DNA from: Maribellus sediminis | GTDB taxonomy: Bacteria; Bacteroidota; Bacteroidia; Bacteroidales; Prolixibacteraceae | Direction: 5' to 3' | NCBI RefSeq assembly: GCF_011799805.1 | Contig: NZ_WXUB01000003.1 | Location: 496,001 to 560,000, forward strand | DNA: 64,000 nt | Part shown: one piece after another, positions 25,639-35,177 of the stretch | Numbering within the stretch: position 1 is the stretch's first letter | Layout of the letters: the number at the start of each line of letters is the position of its first letter | Notes under the pieces: model-generated | Told to the model about the DNA's origin: nothing | What the model saw: the letters and a program-made list of their open reading frames with translations, nothing else | Database searches by the model: none | Position numbers and translations under genes: made by a program

Positions 25639-27644
25639 TATCTGTCGAGATACACTGATCCCCCAATCTTTTTATCTCCGTTTCCTAAATCAATTACATA
25701 AAAGTAAGTTCCGGTTGGCAGGTCACCATTTCCTCCACCTACATTCGATTTGCCATCCCAGAATACCGGGTTGGTGTTAATACTGTAGTTTTTAGCCTCG
25801 TATACTTTTTTGCCCCAGCGGTTAATTATTGTAATGGAGTTACCCGGGTAATATTGTATTCCTTTGATTTCGAAGAAATCGTTGATGTTGTCGCCATTTG
25901 GCGTAAAGGCCTCCGGGATTAAAAAATCTTCGCGCGATATATACACATACACTTGTGCCTCATCGCAGAGTTGATCCACATTACAGATTCTGTATTCAAA
26001 AAGATCGCTGCCAACAAAATTATTGCCGGGGGTGTAGTCGATGGTTCCATTGGCATAATTCACACTTGCATTTCCGTTTAGCGGGTATTGCACAATTTCC
26101 AGGGTATTGATGTCAGGTTCGCTGCCGGTAAATTCATCGTTGGCCAAAACATCGATCGCTACCGTACTCTGGAAATCAGTAGTATCATAATCATTGTTAG
26201 CAATTGGCGCATAAATCACCCTGCTTACTACAACCGAATCAAGCGCGGTACATCCAAATTTATCGCTAACCTCCAGGTAGTAGGTTCCGGCTTGACTCAC
26301 GATGGGGAACGCAGTGGTAGCACCTTCATCAATATTTCCATTTTCTGTTGTCCACTGGTAGGAAATATTTTGCCCTTCACTTGCCGATCCATCCAGTAAA
26401 ACGGTGGATCCTTCCGGAATCATTAGATCTTCGCCTGCATTGGCGGTAATTTCCACTACACTAATAACAACAGTGTCGCGTGCACTGTTTCCTGCCGAAT
26501 TACTGACAGTTAACACATAGCTTGTAGTTGCACCTGCGGTGAAAGTCGGGCTTGGAACAGTAGGATCGCTTAAATATTCAGCCGGCTCCCACGAATAGGT
26601 ATACGTTTCATCAACAGGGGTAACCTTATCGAAGAAGTAGGAATTACAACTTCCGATTGTTGTGTCAGGTCCCGCATAAACCTGAATCGGTTCCGGATCT
26701 GTATTTACTTCAACTGTCTGTCGAACTGTATCACTAATACAGGCATTTCCATCGGTAACAACGACTTTCACGGTGTATATTCCCGATGGACCATCCCAGT
26801 AAATATCAGCAGTTGATGTGTCAATCGTACTTAAATCGGTGCTACTACCTTCAGGTGGATCGACAAACCAACTGTAAACGGCATTCTCGCTGTTACCTCT
26901 TATCATTGAAACCGTGTAGGTTCCTACATCTTGTTCTTTTTCCGAAGTACTTGGATTATCGAATTGCAAGACCGGCAAAGCATGAATACTCCGTATATGT
27001 TCGCTGCCACCACTTGAAACGGGTATATTTATTCCTTTGATATCTTTTGCCGATTTTAATCGGACCGGTACCATAGATTCCTGATCGGGACTAACATTGA
27101 ACCAATTTGAGTCGATGTTGATTTGTTGATTGTCGTACGCTACTTGCTGTTCAAATGAATTTTCGTTCACCTGAAATTCCACCAGTACCGGATAATCAGT
27201 GCCGGGGAGTGGCAGCCCGGTTTCATCAAGTAATATTACTGGCAGAACAAAAGAATTATCAGTTAAACTATAGCAGTCGCTACTTACCAAATTAGTAAAG
27301 GAAATGTTACGGTTATTTGGCATTACATTAACAACCATCACTTTTCGGTTTGTACAACCGGTTATGTCTGTTTCGCTAACATTCAGGTAATACATTCCTG
27401 CTGTTTTCCATAGAACTGTTACTTCGTTCCGGTTAACATTTGTAGTAAAATCATAGTCCGCTGTATCAGCTTCTGTGTCGGGATTAAGATCAATGAGAAC
27501 ACTCCAGGAATATTCACTTCCAGGATGATCTTCAACAAAAAAGCTCTTTTCGGCACCTTCGTACACGACAAAAGCCTCCTGAGCTGCCCCGCTTAGGGCA
27601 GCCAGAAGAGCTATGATCATTATGAAAAATGCCTTTATTTTCAA
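25638..27644 (-). CDS. Ig-like surface protein with type B (gliding-motility-associated) T9SS C-terminal domain
   Basis: 668 residues with a signal peptide (IMIIALLAALSGAAQ). The N-terminal domain (about 20-110) is shared with the two small proteins upstream (motifs WSV, V-T-V-L-W, GCTNRKVMVVNV). Several PKD/Ig-like domains follow (IQVYAGPDTTIGSCNSYFF; ITANAGEDLMIPEGSTVLLD), then a cadherin-like VLANDEFTG domain (about 505-575). The type B sorting domain is at the end: IPEAFTPNGDNINDFFEI, IINRWGKKVYEAKNY, WDGKSN, GTYFYVIDLGNG. Expected to be exported by T9SS with the help of the adjacent PorP/SprF protein and displayed as an adhesin-like filament. Confidence 0.92.
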   Translation of the reverse strand: MKIKAFFIMIIALLAALSGAAQEAFVVYEGAEKSFFVEDHPGSEYSWSVLIDLNPDTEADTADYDFTTNVNRNEVTVLWKTAGMYYLNVSETDITGCTNRKVMVVNVMPNNRNISFTNLVSSDCYSLTDNSFVLPVILLDETGLPLPGTDYPVLVEFQVNENSFEQQVAYDNQQINIDSNWFNVSPDQESMVPVRLKSAKDIKGINIPVSSGGSEHIRSIHALPVLQFDNPSTSEKEQDVGTYTVSMIRGNSENAVYSWFVDPPEGSSTDLSTIDTSTADIYWDGPSGIYTVKVVVTDGNACISDTVRQTVEVNTDPEPIQVYAGPDTTIGSCNSYFFDKVTPVDETYTYSWEPAEYLSDPTVPSPTFTAGATTSYVLTVSNSAGNSARDTVVISVVEITANAGEDLMIPEGSTVLLDGSASEGQNISYQWTTENGNIDEGATTAFPIVSQAGTYYLEVSDKFGCTALDSVVVSRVIYAPIANNDYDTTDFQSTVAIDVLANDEFTGSEPDINTLEIVQYPLNGNASVNYANGTIDYTPGNNFVGSDLFEYRICNVDQLCDEAQVYVYISREDFLIPEAFTPNGDNINDFFEIKGIQYYPGNSITIINRWGKKVYEAKNYSINTNPVFWDGKSNVGGGNGDLPTGTYFYVIDLGNGDKKIGGSVYLDR

Positions 27645-27739
27645 CTAATATATTTTATTTGAACATAATTTCTGAATGCACTACATTCTTTCCTCAATCA
27701 AATTTGTCGAAGAACAATTTCGTTCAATCCGGTTAAATA

Positions 27740-28558
27740 TTAGTTTGTACCTATACCGCTGGTATTTGGTCTGGCTACATTGGTGTCGCCAGTGTAACCA
27801 CCAGTTCCGTTGTCGTCTACACCGTTCGATGCTTCGCCATTCAAGATGGTAACAGTTGCTGTATAATCCTGTGCATCTAACGCAGAACCGTTTGTGAATT
27901 CGGTCGCATTGTTGACCTCGAATGTGAAGGTTACAGGATTGTTATCCGTTACTGTAATTTTCGTTCCTGAAACCGATCCATTTCCTGAAGTAACCGCAAG
28001 AGTTTCGGACATTGTACCACCATACGAATTGTAATCGATACCTGCATCGAATGAGTATCCGGAATATGAATCACTTAAGCCTGTTGGACTAACAGTAAAC
28101 TGAATGGTGGCTGTTCCGTGAACATAAGTTATAACACTCGGATCCGAAATGTCGATTGAAGCAGTGACGGCGCCATCGTAACATTGATCAGTTGCACCAG
28201 ACAGCGTCAGGAAGAACGGACTTTGAGTAATCTGAACAGGAAGAATTTTATTGTTGGTACAGCCTAAAGCGTCCTCCTCGGTTACATGAACATAGTACCA
28301 ATCACCAACCGAAACAGTATCAGCCCATGCAATACTAATAGAATCAGACTGAATTACAGAAATTGATCCGGCATCGGTTGTATCAGTCAAGGTTGCTTTT
28401 GTAATCGTCCAGGAGATAGAACTTGTTTCACTTCCCGGAGTAATAAAATAAGTTTGTGTTGCCCCCGGAGCCGGTTTCGTTCCGGTGCTTTGCGCAAAAA
28501 CATTCGCGCTCATCGCGGTCGTTACGACCGCAAAAAAAAGTAAAATCAACTTTTTCAT
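27740..28558 (-). CDS. secreted Ig/PKD-like protein of the T9SS adhesin operon
   Basis: 272 residues. Signal peptide ending ANVFAQ. The first domain (about 25-125) aligns by eye with those of the 260-residue and 668-residue neighbours: an aromatic-rich YFITPGSETSSISWTITKA opening, SISIAWADTV, a tyrosine-rich strand, EEDALGCTNNKILPVQI, and a Cys after about 20 residues (ATDQCYDG). The second domain is a plain beta sandwich. The tail is RPNTSGIGTN, similar to the C-termini of the two upstream genes. No enzyme motif. Likely an accessory surface or secreted subunit; no known family name assigned. Confidence 0.8.
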   Translation of the reverse strand: MKKLILLFFAVVTTAMSANVFAQSTGTKPAPGATQTYFITPGSETSSISWTITKATLTDTTDAGSISVIQSDSISIAWADTVSVGDWYYVHVTEEDALGCTNNKILPVQITQSPFFLTLSGATDQCYDGAVTASIDISDPSVITYVHGTATIQFTVSPTGLSDSYSGYSFDAGIDYNSYGGTMSETLAVTSGNGSVSGTKITVTDNNPVTFTFEVNNATEFTNGSALDAQDYTATVTILNGEASNGVDDNGTGGYTGDTNVARPNTSGIGTN

Positions 28559-28600
28559 AATGATTGTTTTTAGTGAGATTATTAAATTCTTGACAGTTTT

Positions 28601-29383
28601 TTAATCTGTTATAATGCTTGAGGTATTTGGTATGGGATTAATGATTCCTGTTGCGGTCCAATCGTTGGTATCCTTGTCGGGAGTATTGTAATCAAGTTCT
28701 TTTGCTTCGGTAATTTCCACAACGGCACTTAATTCATCAAATGCACTACCTGCAACTCTTACAGAAATGGTTGCAGCTCCTTCTCCAGATGCTGAAGTAA
28801 TCCCAGTTAACGTGAAAGATCCGCCTCCATTATCTGTTAATGTACCTGAAGTAGACGAAACATCATCAATTGTTGAAGCAATATTACCAGAAGCTACGTT
28901 AAATGTAATTTCCCAATTCGGATTCCATGTGGTACTACCACTGACCATGCTTACGCTAAAATCAGTTGTTGTAAAATTATTGTTGGCATCTGTGGTATCA
29001 GTTGCGCTGTTACACTCATCATCGGGAGAAGCAATACTCACATCAAATGTATTATCAACTACATTCAGGGTAAGCTCTTTGGTTGTTATACAGTTTGTTG
29101 TAGCATCAGTTTCCTGAAAAATTATTTTATGCGGATTCCCCACCTTCGTCAACCAGGTAATATTTAAGGAATCGGTAGTTGTAGAGGCCGAATTTATTGT
29201 ATAATCAGTTCCTGCTACTCCCCCGGTAACCGACCATTGAAACGTATTCCCCGATTTGCCGGGAACTACTTTGTAATAATGCGTTGAGCCTACAAGTGGA
29301 TTCTGACCACCTTGTGCCATTGCTGCTGCACTAATTATCATCAGTGCTGCTGTCGCGATTAAGTAAGTATAAATCTTTTTCAT
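28601..29383 (-). CDS. secreted Ig/PKD-like protein of the T9SS adhesin operon, paralogue
   Basis: 260 residues. Signal peptide ending ISAAAMAQ. The first domain shows HYYKVVPGKSGNTFQWSVTG, SLNITWLTKVG, ETDATTNCITTKELTLNVV and DDECNS, homologous to the 272-residue gene 42 bp downstream and to the N-terminus of the 668-residue protein. The C-terminus PIPNTSSIITD resembles the tails of the neighbours. It probably arose by duplication within the operon. No catalytic residues; a structural or adhesive role is inferred from context only. Confidence 0.8.
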   Translation of the reverse strand: MKKIYTYLIATAALMIISAAAMAQGGQNPLVGSTHYYKVVPGKSGNTFQWSVTGGVAGTDYTINSASTTTDSLNITWLTKVGNPHKIIFQETDATTNCITTKELTLNVVDNTFDVSIASPDDECNSATDTTDANNNFTTTDFSVSMVSGSTTWNPNWEITFNVASGNIASTIDDVSSTSGTLTDNGGGSFTLTGITSASGEGAATISVRVAGSAFDELSAVVEITEAKELDYNTPDKDTNDWTATGIINPIPNTSSIITD

Positions 29384-29410
29384 TTTTTAGTTTTTATAGT
29401 TGTGTTTTAA

Positions 29411-32179
29411 TTAATCGGGTATTATTTCTCCGGTAGATGGTAATTCGCTAATTACGATTGAAATATTATATGCACCGCTAACACATCCAGTAACACTATT
29501 ATCTACTGTAAGTGTTGCACTATAAGATCCAGGATTTTTATCCGAAGGAAAAACAAGCAAAATACTGCCTCCCGAAAGAGCAACGTTTGTTACATCTGGT
29601 ATATCATTGTCAACATAATCAATACTATAGCGGTTTGCACCACCACTGATCGCAGTATAACTCAAGCTGCCATTTCCTTCTGCATAACACGTTTCTGCGA
29701 TATTCGATTCTAATGTTATTGAGGGGATTGGATAACTATTTATGGTGATTGTATTTGAAGTATCGGGACTATTACTCACACAAATCAAACTACTTATCAT
29801 TTCACACGAAATAACATCTCCATCGTTCAAGGCCGAGCTAACAAATACGGAGGAGGTTTCGCCCGGCACTGTTACTCCATTAATCATCCATTGATAAGCA
29901 GGATTCGTTCCTCCATTAACGGGGGTCGCACTAAAAGTTACTTCTGTACTGTCGCATACTGAAGCTGACGGTGAGACACTGATCGAAACATCGGCAATTG
30001 TTGATCCATCTGTATCTATAACCGTCATGTAATCTATATAAAAAGCAGGCTGACCACTTTCCTGAATCTTGGCCTTAATAACGTATGTTCCAGGTGCATT
30101 AAACGTAATATCTGTTGCTTGCGAATTCGGATCAGAGATTGTAGCATCCGGTCCGGTTACTATCCATTTTGATTTACTCCCCCATATATCATTATATGCA
30201 TATGCGATGGTTGACCCGGTACACACGGTATCTAAATCAGGTTCTGTTTCAATTGGAGTATAATCCTGCACAGTAATGAAATAACTACATGACTCAGTGT
30301 TTCCACTAGCATCATAAGCTATTGTCGTTACCGGAACGACATCAATTACGGACAAATCAACTGTAATTGGATTGGAACTTTTTGAAACTCCGGGACAATT
30401 GTCATTTACTTCGATGGGCACCAATGAAAAGACATTAATGATTGTATCAAATGGAGTGGAAAAAACTGCATCGGGACAAGTATCAATGGTTGGGAGCTCT
30501 GAATCAACAACCTGCAAAAAAATTGTATCAGTTATGGAATTACCAGACAAATCCTTTGCCTGAAAACTTATGGGAGTAATACCAATCGGAAAAACTGTCC
30601 AACTAGTGTCTTGTGATGTTCGAGTAATCGTTACGGTCGAACAATAATCGATCGCAGTTGGCTGAGGCAAACTGCCAGGATTAATTACCCATCCACATTC
30701 TCCGGGAGTATTGTCAAAAGTAACAGTATCACGAATTCCAGTTCTAAAAACCGGAGGATTTATATCTGAAACCAAAACATAAAAACTGCAGGTATCTTTA
30801 TTTCCTGCAGCATCCGACACTTCGTAGCTAACTAAAGTGTTACCAAGCGGAAAAGTATCACCGGGAGAATAGCCTTCAATTAATGTGATGCTTTCAACTA
30901 TACAATTATCAGAGGCAGTAGGGATTGTGTAATTAACTTCTGCACCACATAGAGAATCGTCGCTATCGACCAACATATCCACTGGGCAACTTAAAAATAT
31001 TGGTTTTATGGTATCTTCAACTGATGCCATATCACTAATTCCAACCAAAGCACTGTTACAGCTTTCAGTAATAATTGAATCCAATGTTAGTACCTGATTC
31101 GTTAAAGCGCCGGCAATAAGTATATCAACTGCCCCCCCCCACAAGACCGTTGAATCCTGAACACCATTGAGCGAATAAAAAATAATGGCTTCCGAAGTTC
31201 CGGAGAGGTTAAAAATTACGTTATCCCCCGAACACACAGGACCATTATTTCCAGTTATTACTGCAAATGCAGAAGCACCAGCAACCTTTGCCCTGTGCGA
31301 TATAATCGTAGTTGTTCCTTCAATAATTTTGACAAAATACTCACCCGGCTGTGATACATTGAATTGAAAATTCGTCTCACCCGGGATTTCAACCCCGCTG
31401 GAGTCGCACCACTGATAAGCATCAGCTGTTTCATTTATTGCAGAAATTGTAACCGTTTCTCCTCCACACAATTCTGAATAAACCGGGGTTACTCCTTTAT
31501 TCACATCCCCTGAAACAAAGAGATCATAAACACCAGTGCTATCATTCTCATTGTCTTCCATGGAAATAATATCCCCGTAATTACATGTATCTCCGGAATG
31601 AGGAATATAAGATGCGGGATCACCACACTGCAACCCGGCAATGTCGGTTGAAACCGTTCCAAGTATGTAAATTGCAGCAGTTGTGTCTACCTGCGCAGTA
31701 AACTGTGAACCCGTTGTGTTAAGATCACCTGCAATAAGAAGATGTGCACCAATGCTAAGGTCAATTTTGTTTTTAATTATTAGATCGCCATAAATGATGC
31801 AAACAGCACCCATGTTAATGGTAAAAACGGCACCAGAAAAGGTAAAGTCGGAATTTATAATTAAAGTATCGTTTATTATAAGTGTATCCTTGGGACCAAA
31901 ACTGGGAATATTGTTTGTCCAGGTAGTATAAGTGCTAATAATTGTGGAACTCCCTCCCGGAGCTTTAGCTGCTGCCGCCTTTGCCGAAAATGGAGCAAAA
32001 GCAAGAGTCCCCATAAATATCAGTGCCAACAGGATAAGCCAATTGAATTTAAATGAGCGTACGACACTATACCAGACATGATTCCATGCGTGGAACCGTT
32101 GACCCTTTATGGTATCCCACGACCAAACATTGGTCAAAACAACACAACTTAACTTTATCTTATCTTTTGCGCAATTCAA
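29411..32179 (-). CDS. large secreted HYR/Ig-domain protein, first gene of the T9SS adhesin operon
   Basis: 922 residues. The N-terminus is long and polar before one hydrophobic segment (about 44-62, WLILLALIFMGTLAFAPFSA), an extended signal region often seen in large adhesin-like proteins. HYR (hyalin repeat) domains occupy the centre: CPVDMLVDSDDSLCGAEVNY, ASDNCIVESITLIEG, VSYEVSDAAGNKDTCSFYV, then a second and third unit with DNCPG and YDASGNTESCSYFITV. PKD-like domains follow. The C-terminus ELPSTGEIIPD matches the tail pattern of the next two proteins. It lacks a recognisable type A or B sorting domain. A run of nine G (coding strand, 31132-31140) lies inside the gene. Confidence 0.8.
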   Translation of the reverse strand: MNCAKDKIKLSCVVLTNVWSWDTIKGQRFHAWNHVWYSVVRSFKFNWLILLALIFMGTLAFAPFSAKAAAAKAPGGSSTIISTYTTWTNNIPSFGPKDTLIINDTLIINSDFTFSGAVFTINMGAVCIIYGDLIIKNKIDLSIGAHLLIAGDLNTTGSQFTAQVDTTAAIYILGTVSTDIAGLQCGDPASYIPHSGDTCNYGDIISMEDNENDSTGVYDLFVSGDVNKGVTPVYSELCGGETVTISAINETADAYQWCDSSGVEIPGETNFQFNVSQPGEYFVKIIEGTTTIISHRAKVAGASAFAVITGNNGPVCSGDNVIFNLSGTSEAIIFYSLNGVQDSTVLWGGAVDILIAGALTNQVLTLDSIITESCNSALVGISDMASVEDTIKPIFLSCPVDMLVDSDDSLCGAEVNYTIPTASDNCIVESITLIEGYSPGDTFPLGNTLVSYEVSDAAGNKDTCSFYVLVSDINPPVFRTGIRDTVTFDNTPGECGWVINPGSLPQPTAIDYCSTVTITRTSQDTSWTVFPIGITPISFQAKDLSGNSITDTIFLQVVDSELPTIDTCPDAVFSTPFDTIINVFSLVPIEVNDNCPGVSKSSNPITVDLSVIDVVPVTTIAYDASGNTESCSYFITVQDYTPIETEPDLDTVCTGSTIAYAYNDIWGSKSKWIVTGPDATISDPNSQATDITFNAPGTYVIKAKIQESGQPAFYIDYMTVIDTDGSTIADVSISVSPSASVCDSTEVTFSATPVNGGTNPAYQWMINGVTVPGETSSVFVSSALNDGDVISCEMISSLICVSNSPDTSNTITINSYPIPSITLESNIAETCYAEGNGSLSYTAISGGANRYSIDYVDNDIPDVTNVALSGGSILLVFPSDKNPGSYSATLTVDNSVTGCVSGAYNISIVISELPSTGEIIPD

Positions 32180-32576
32180 ATTTGTCCCAAAACTTGTTTT
32201 ACAATCACATCGTTTTCATTCTCATCCTTTAACTATGCATTATCGTATCAAGCCGCTCACACTAAAAATCAAAATGAGACATTGCTCAAAACGACCAAAT
32301 ACCTAATTGACAAACGTGCACAAATTTTGTTGACGACCATACCCTATTTAGAACCAGTCCTAATAAATATAATCCTGTTAACCAGCAAGTCACACAATTA
32401 TCAACCTCCAGTATAGCAATTTAAAATCGATATGAAAATAAGTAATTTGAGACAGCACCCCTAACGGCAAATTCCACATACGGGATATTTTGCCATAATG
32501 GGACACATGGGGTTTTACTTTCGAAATTATTTATAAAAGAGGGGTTTTATTGAGAAATTTTTAGGCTCCTGCCAAG
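32180..32576. other. intergenic leader of the adhesin operon
   Basis: About 400 AT-rich bases with no convincing ORF. On the minus strand it should hold the promoter of the HYR-protein operon. Several TTTG and TTTGG words occur, but none has a TAnnTTTG partner at a convincing distance, so no promoter is assigned. Confidence 0.4.
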
Positions 32577-33077
32577 CTATTTTGAAAAACCTTTTCCGGT
32601 AGCTTTTAAGCCCTCCAGATCGTTAACCGTAAAATCGCCATAGAACGAAACAAGGAAACTGTTTCCTGACGAATTATCATTATGAAGAAAAACATGACAC
32701 TCTTTATACTTTTTACCTTTTCCGAGTAACCAAATTTCAGCATTTGAATCGTCTTCTTCATCTTCGTATTTTTTATACTGCGAAGGAAGCATCGAAACCG
32801 CCTTTTTCAAAAACGCTTCTCCCGACATATCTCCTTTCTCAGGATTATAGGACAGGAACCTGATTTTCTGTAAATCGCCGGACACTTTCTTTTCTTCACC
32901 GTCATCACCAAGATCGATGTTAAAAGCATCGGTCATGTCTTTCGTGAACGTAAAACTGGTAACACCATCTTTATTATCAAAAGCATCATAAATCTTATCG
33001 GCTTTACTTTGCGACATTGCAAGGAGGCTCGACAACAATAGCCCGAGCGCAAAAAAAAGTGTTGTTATTGTTTTCAT
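32577..33077 (-). CDS. DUF4252-type secreted protein
   Basis: 166 residues. Signal peptide (FFALGLLLSSLLAMSQ). The body follows the DUF4252 pattern: KADKIYDAFDNKDGVTSFTF near the N-terminus, a central LQKIRFLSYNPE strand, and a closing FLVSFYGDFTVNDLEGL. The function of the family is unknown; members lie near ECF sigma/anti-sigma or stress genes in Bacteroidota. Here it follows the PspC-domain gene by 115 bp on the same strand and may share its regulation by the PadR-type repressor. Confidence 0.75.
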   Translation of the reverse strand: MKTITTLFFALGLLLSSLLAMSQSKADKIYDAFDNKDGVTSFTFTKDMTDAFNIDLGDDGEEKKVSGDLQKIRFLSYNPEKGDMSGEAFLKKAVSMLPSQYKKYEDEEDDSNAEIWLLGKGKKYKECHVFLHNDNSSGNSFLVSFYGDFTVNDLEGLKATGKGFSK

Positions 33078-33192
33078 GAGAAAAAGTTTAAAAATATGAA
33101 TGAATAATACGAAGACGCAAAGCTTTAAAAAAGATTACATTCAAATCAAACTTTGTGTCTCCGCATTATGGCATTCGAATGATCTTAAGTAA

Positions 33193-34767
33193 TTAGTTGG
33201 CTTCTTTTAAGGTCAGGCCTTCCGGCTTCATTTCCCAATATTTCCCAACCATATCACGATCCCAGGTATTCGAGGTATTTTCAATGTCGTGAATGATCTT
33301 CTGCATTCCTTCTCCCAAATAAATGGATTTTCCCTCGGGAACTTTTACCGTTATATACACTTCCTGGTTACGCCACTTATCGGTTTCGCCTAAAAAGAAA
33401 TAAGGATCGAAAACAATTGTTGAATCATTAACGGTAAAGTTGTATACAATATCCTGGCTGTATTCTTTGGCTTCATCTCTCGACTTGCCACGCGATACTC
33501 CTTTAACGGCTACTGTAAACTCATCAGAATTAGAACGAACTACATCCAACTCAGGTTCGCCGACAAATACCTCGTCGCCATCTACCATATACACACTAAA
33601 ACCTTCGATGTCCCAATCGAGCTCGGCGTAGTCTTCGTATTTATTCTCAGCAATATTTAAATAAAGTGTTTCGCACGAATCACAATCAATCACTTTGGTC
33701 GAGGTTACCGAAGAGCGATCTTTAAAGTGTTTCACCTGCGCTGCTGAAATCGATAAGAGAACAATGAGCGAAACAAACCACACTCCGATCATACTCAAAA
33801 CAATGGCTGCATTGTTCGATTTAAAACGAAACACCAGCTTAGTTCCTGCAAACAGCATGGCCAGCAAAGGAATTCCAATCAGAATACCTACAAGCACTAG
33901 ACCAAGCGTAACAGTTCCGGGCTCAACAAAATAATTCAGGAAATCAGGCATATATACTTCCGGGCTCCAAATCATTGGCAAGCCTGAAACAAATGAATGA
34001 CCAATAACCATCGAAGAAATAAGCCCGAGTAATCCGAAGAAACCTGACAGAAGCAGGATCACACCAAAAATGATCACAAAAATCTTAAGGATTACTTTCA
34101 CGATATTAAAAGCAACATCACCGGCTCCTTTCATCGATTTTTTTCCCTTAGAGTAGGTATCCGACTCCTTAAATTTTTTGTAACTCTCTTTTACTTCCTT
34201 TACTTCTTCCTTTATCGATTTTTCGATGTTTTTTACCGTAGCTTCCTGCCCCCGCATTTCAAGGCGCTGCGCAGTATTTATTGCTTTTGGAACTGCAATC
34301 CATAAGATAATGTATGCAATAGGTCCTGCCGGGAAAGTAACAAAAAATAATATTGCAAAAATGATACGCAGAACCACCGGATCCATTCCGAAATAAGCGC
34401 CCAAACCACCACAAACGCCACCCAACACACGATGGTCAGGATCGCGGTATAAACGACGTTTGCGCTTAGCTTCCGCAGCGATACTTTCTTCTTCTTCGCC
34501 TCCTTCTTCGGCAAAATCCTCAGGAGTTCCCATGGTCTTAACCACTTCGTCCACCCATTCAACCGTAATTACTTTTTTATCTTCGCTGGTTTTTGAGCTG
34601 AATATTTCGGCAATCCGCGCTTCTATATCAGACAAAATCTCCTTTCCTTCATCATCGTTTCCAAAATGACTTTTCAGGTTGATCAAATACTTCTGAAGTA
34701 TGTCGTACGCATCTTCCTCAATGTGAAAAACTGTACCACTTATATTAATTGTGAATGTCTTCTTCAT
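33193..34767 (-). CDS. PspC-domain membrane protein
   Basis: 524 residues. The N-terminal cytosolic domain (about 1-95) contains DAYDILQKYLINLKSHFG. The PspC domain follows (about 104-165: RRLYRDPDHRVLGGVCGGLG, AYFGMDPVVLRIIFA). Then a coiled Lys/Glu-rich stretch (about 175-210), three or four membrane helices (about 220-345) and a periplasmic beta domain at the C-terminus. PspC-type proteins take part in envelope-stress sensing. It lies 32 bp downstream of a PadR regulator, a common pairing in which PadR represses the operon. No partner PspA-like gene is present. Confidence 0.9.
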   Translation of the reverse strand: MKKTFTINISGTVFHIEEDAYDILQKYLINLKSHFGNDDEGKEILSDIEARIAEIFSSKTSEDKKVITVEWVDEVVKTMGTPEDFAEEGGEEEESIAAEAKRKRRLYRDPDHRVLGGVCGGLGAYFGMDPVVLRIIFAILFFVTFPAGPIAYIILWIAVPKAINTAQRLEMRGQEATVKNIEKSIKEEVKEVKESYKKFKESDTYSKGKKSMKGAGDVAFNIVKVILKIFVIIFGVILLLSGFFGLLGLISSMVIGHSFVSGLPMIWSPEVYMPDFLNYFVEPGTVTLGLVLVGILIGIPLLAMLFAGTKLVFRFKSNNAAIVLSMIGVWFVSLIVLLSISAAQVKHFKDRSSVTSTKVIDCDSCETLYLNIAENKYEDYAELDWDIEGFSVYMVDGDEVFVGEPELDVVRSNSDEFTVAVKGVSRGKSRDEAKEYSQDIVYNFTVNDSTIVFDPYFFLGETDKWRNQEVYITVKVPEGKSIYLGEGMQKIIHDIENTSNTWDRDMVGKYWEMKPEGLTLKEAN

Positions 34768-34799
34768 CTTGATTATTGTTTGAAATTTTCGGGTTTTGC

Positions 34800-35132
34800 T
34801 TATGCTTTATTGGATTTTATTTTATCGACTGCCATCACCAATTCGGTCCATGAACCTTCCAGTTCGCCAAGAAAAGTCCTTCCGGTATCGGTCAGTTCAT
34901 AGTACTTCCGCGGCGGCCCCTGGGTAGATTCTTCCCATCGATAAGCCAGTAATCCGTCGTTTTTCAGACGAGTTAAAAGCGGATACAAGGTACCTTCAAC
35001 AACAATCATTTTTGCGGCTTTTAACGATTCAATGATGTCGCTGGCGTAGAGTGGCTTGCCATCCAAAACAAGCAGAATACAATATTCCAATACCCCCTTA
35101 CGCATTTGAGCTTTTGTGTTTTCAATCTTCAT
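34800..35132 (-). CDS. PadR-family transcriptional regulator
   Basis: 110 residues. The winged helix reads LEYCILLVLDGKPLYASDII, VVEGTLYPLLTRLKNDGLLA and PRKYYELTDTGRTFLGEL, the standard PadR core with the wing. The short C-terminal helix is typical of the small (subfamily 2) PadR proteins. It is first in an operon with the PspC gene. Likely autoregulates and controls envelope-stress genes; the inducing signal is unknown. No operator palindrome was recognised upstream (35133-35177 is AT-rich). Confidence 0.92.
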   Translation of the reverse strand: MKIENTKAQMRKGVLEYCILLVLDGKPLYASDIIESLKAAKMIVVEGTLYPLLTRLKNDGLLAYRWEESTQGPPRKYYELTDTGRTFLGELEGSWTELVMAVDKIKSNKA

Positions 35133-35177
35133 TATCTGTCCCTCTTTAGTTGATTTTCCTGTTTTCTCCCCGTTCTG

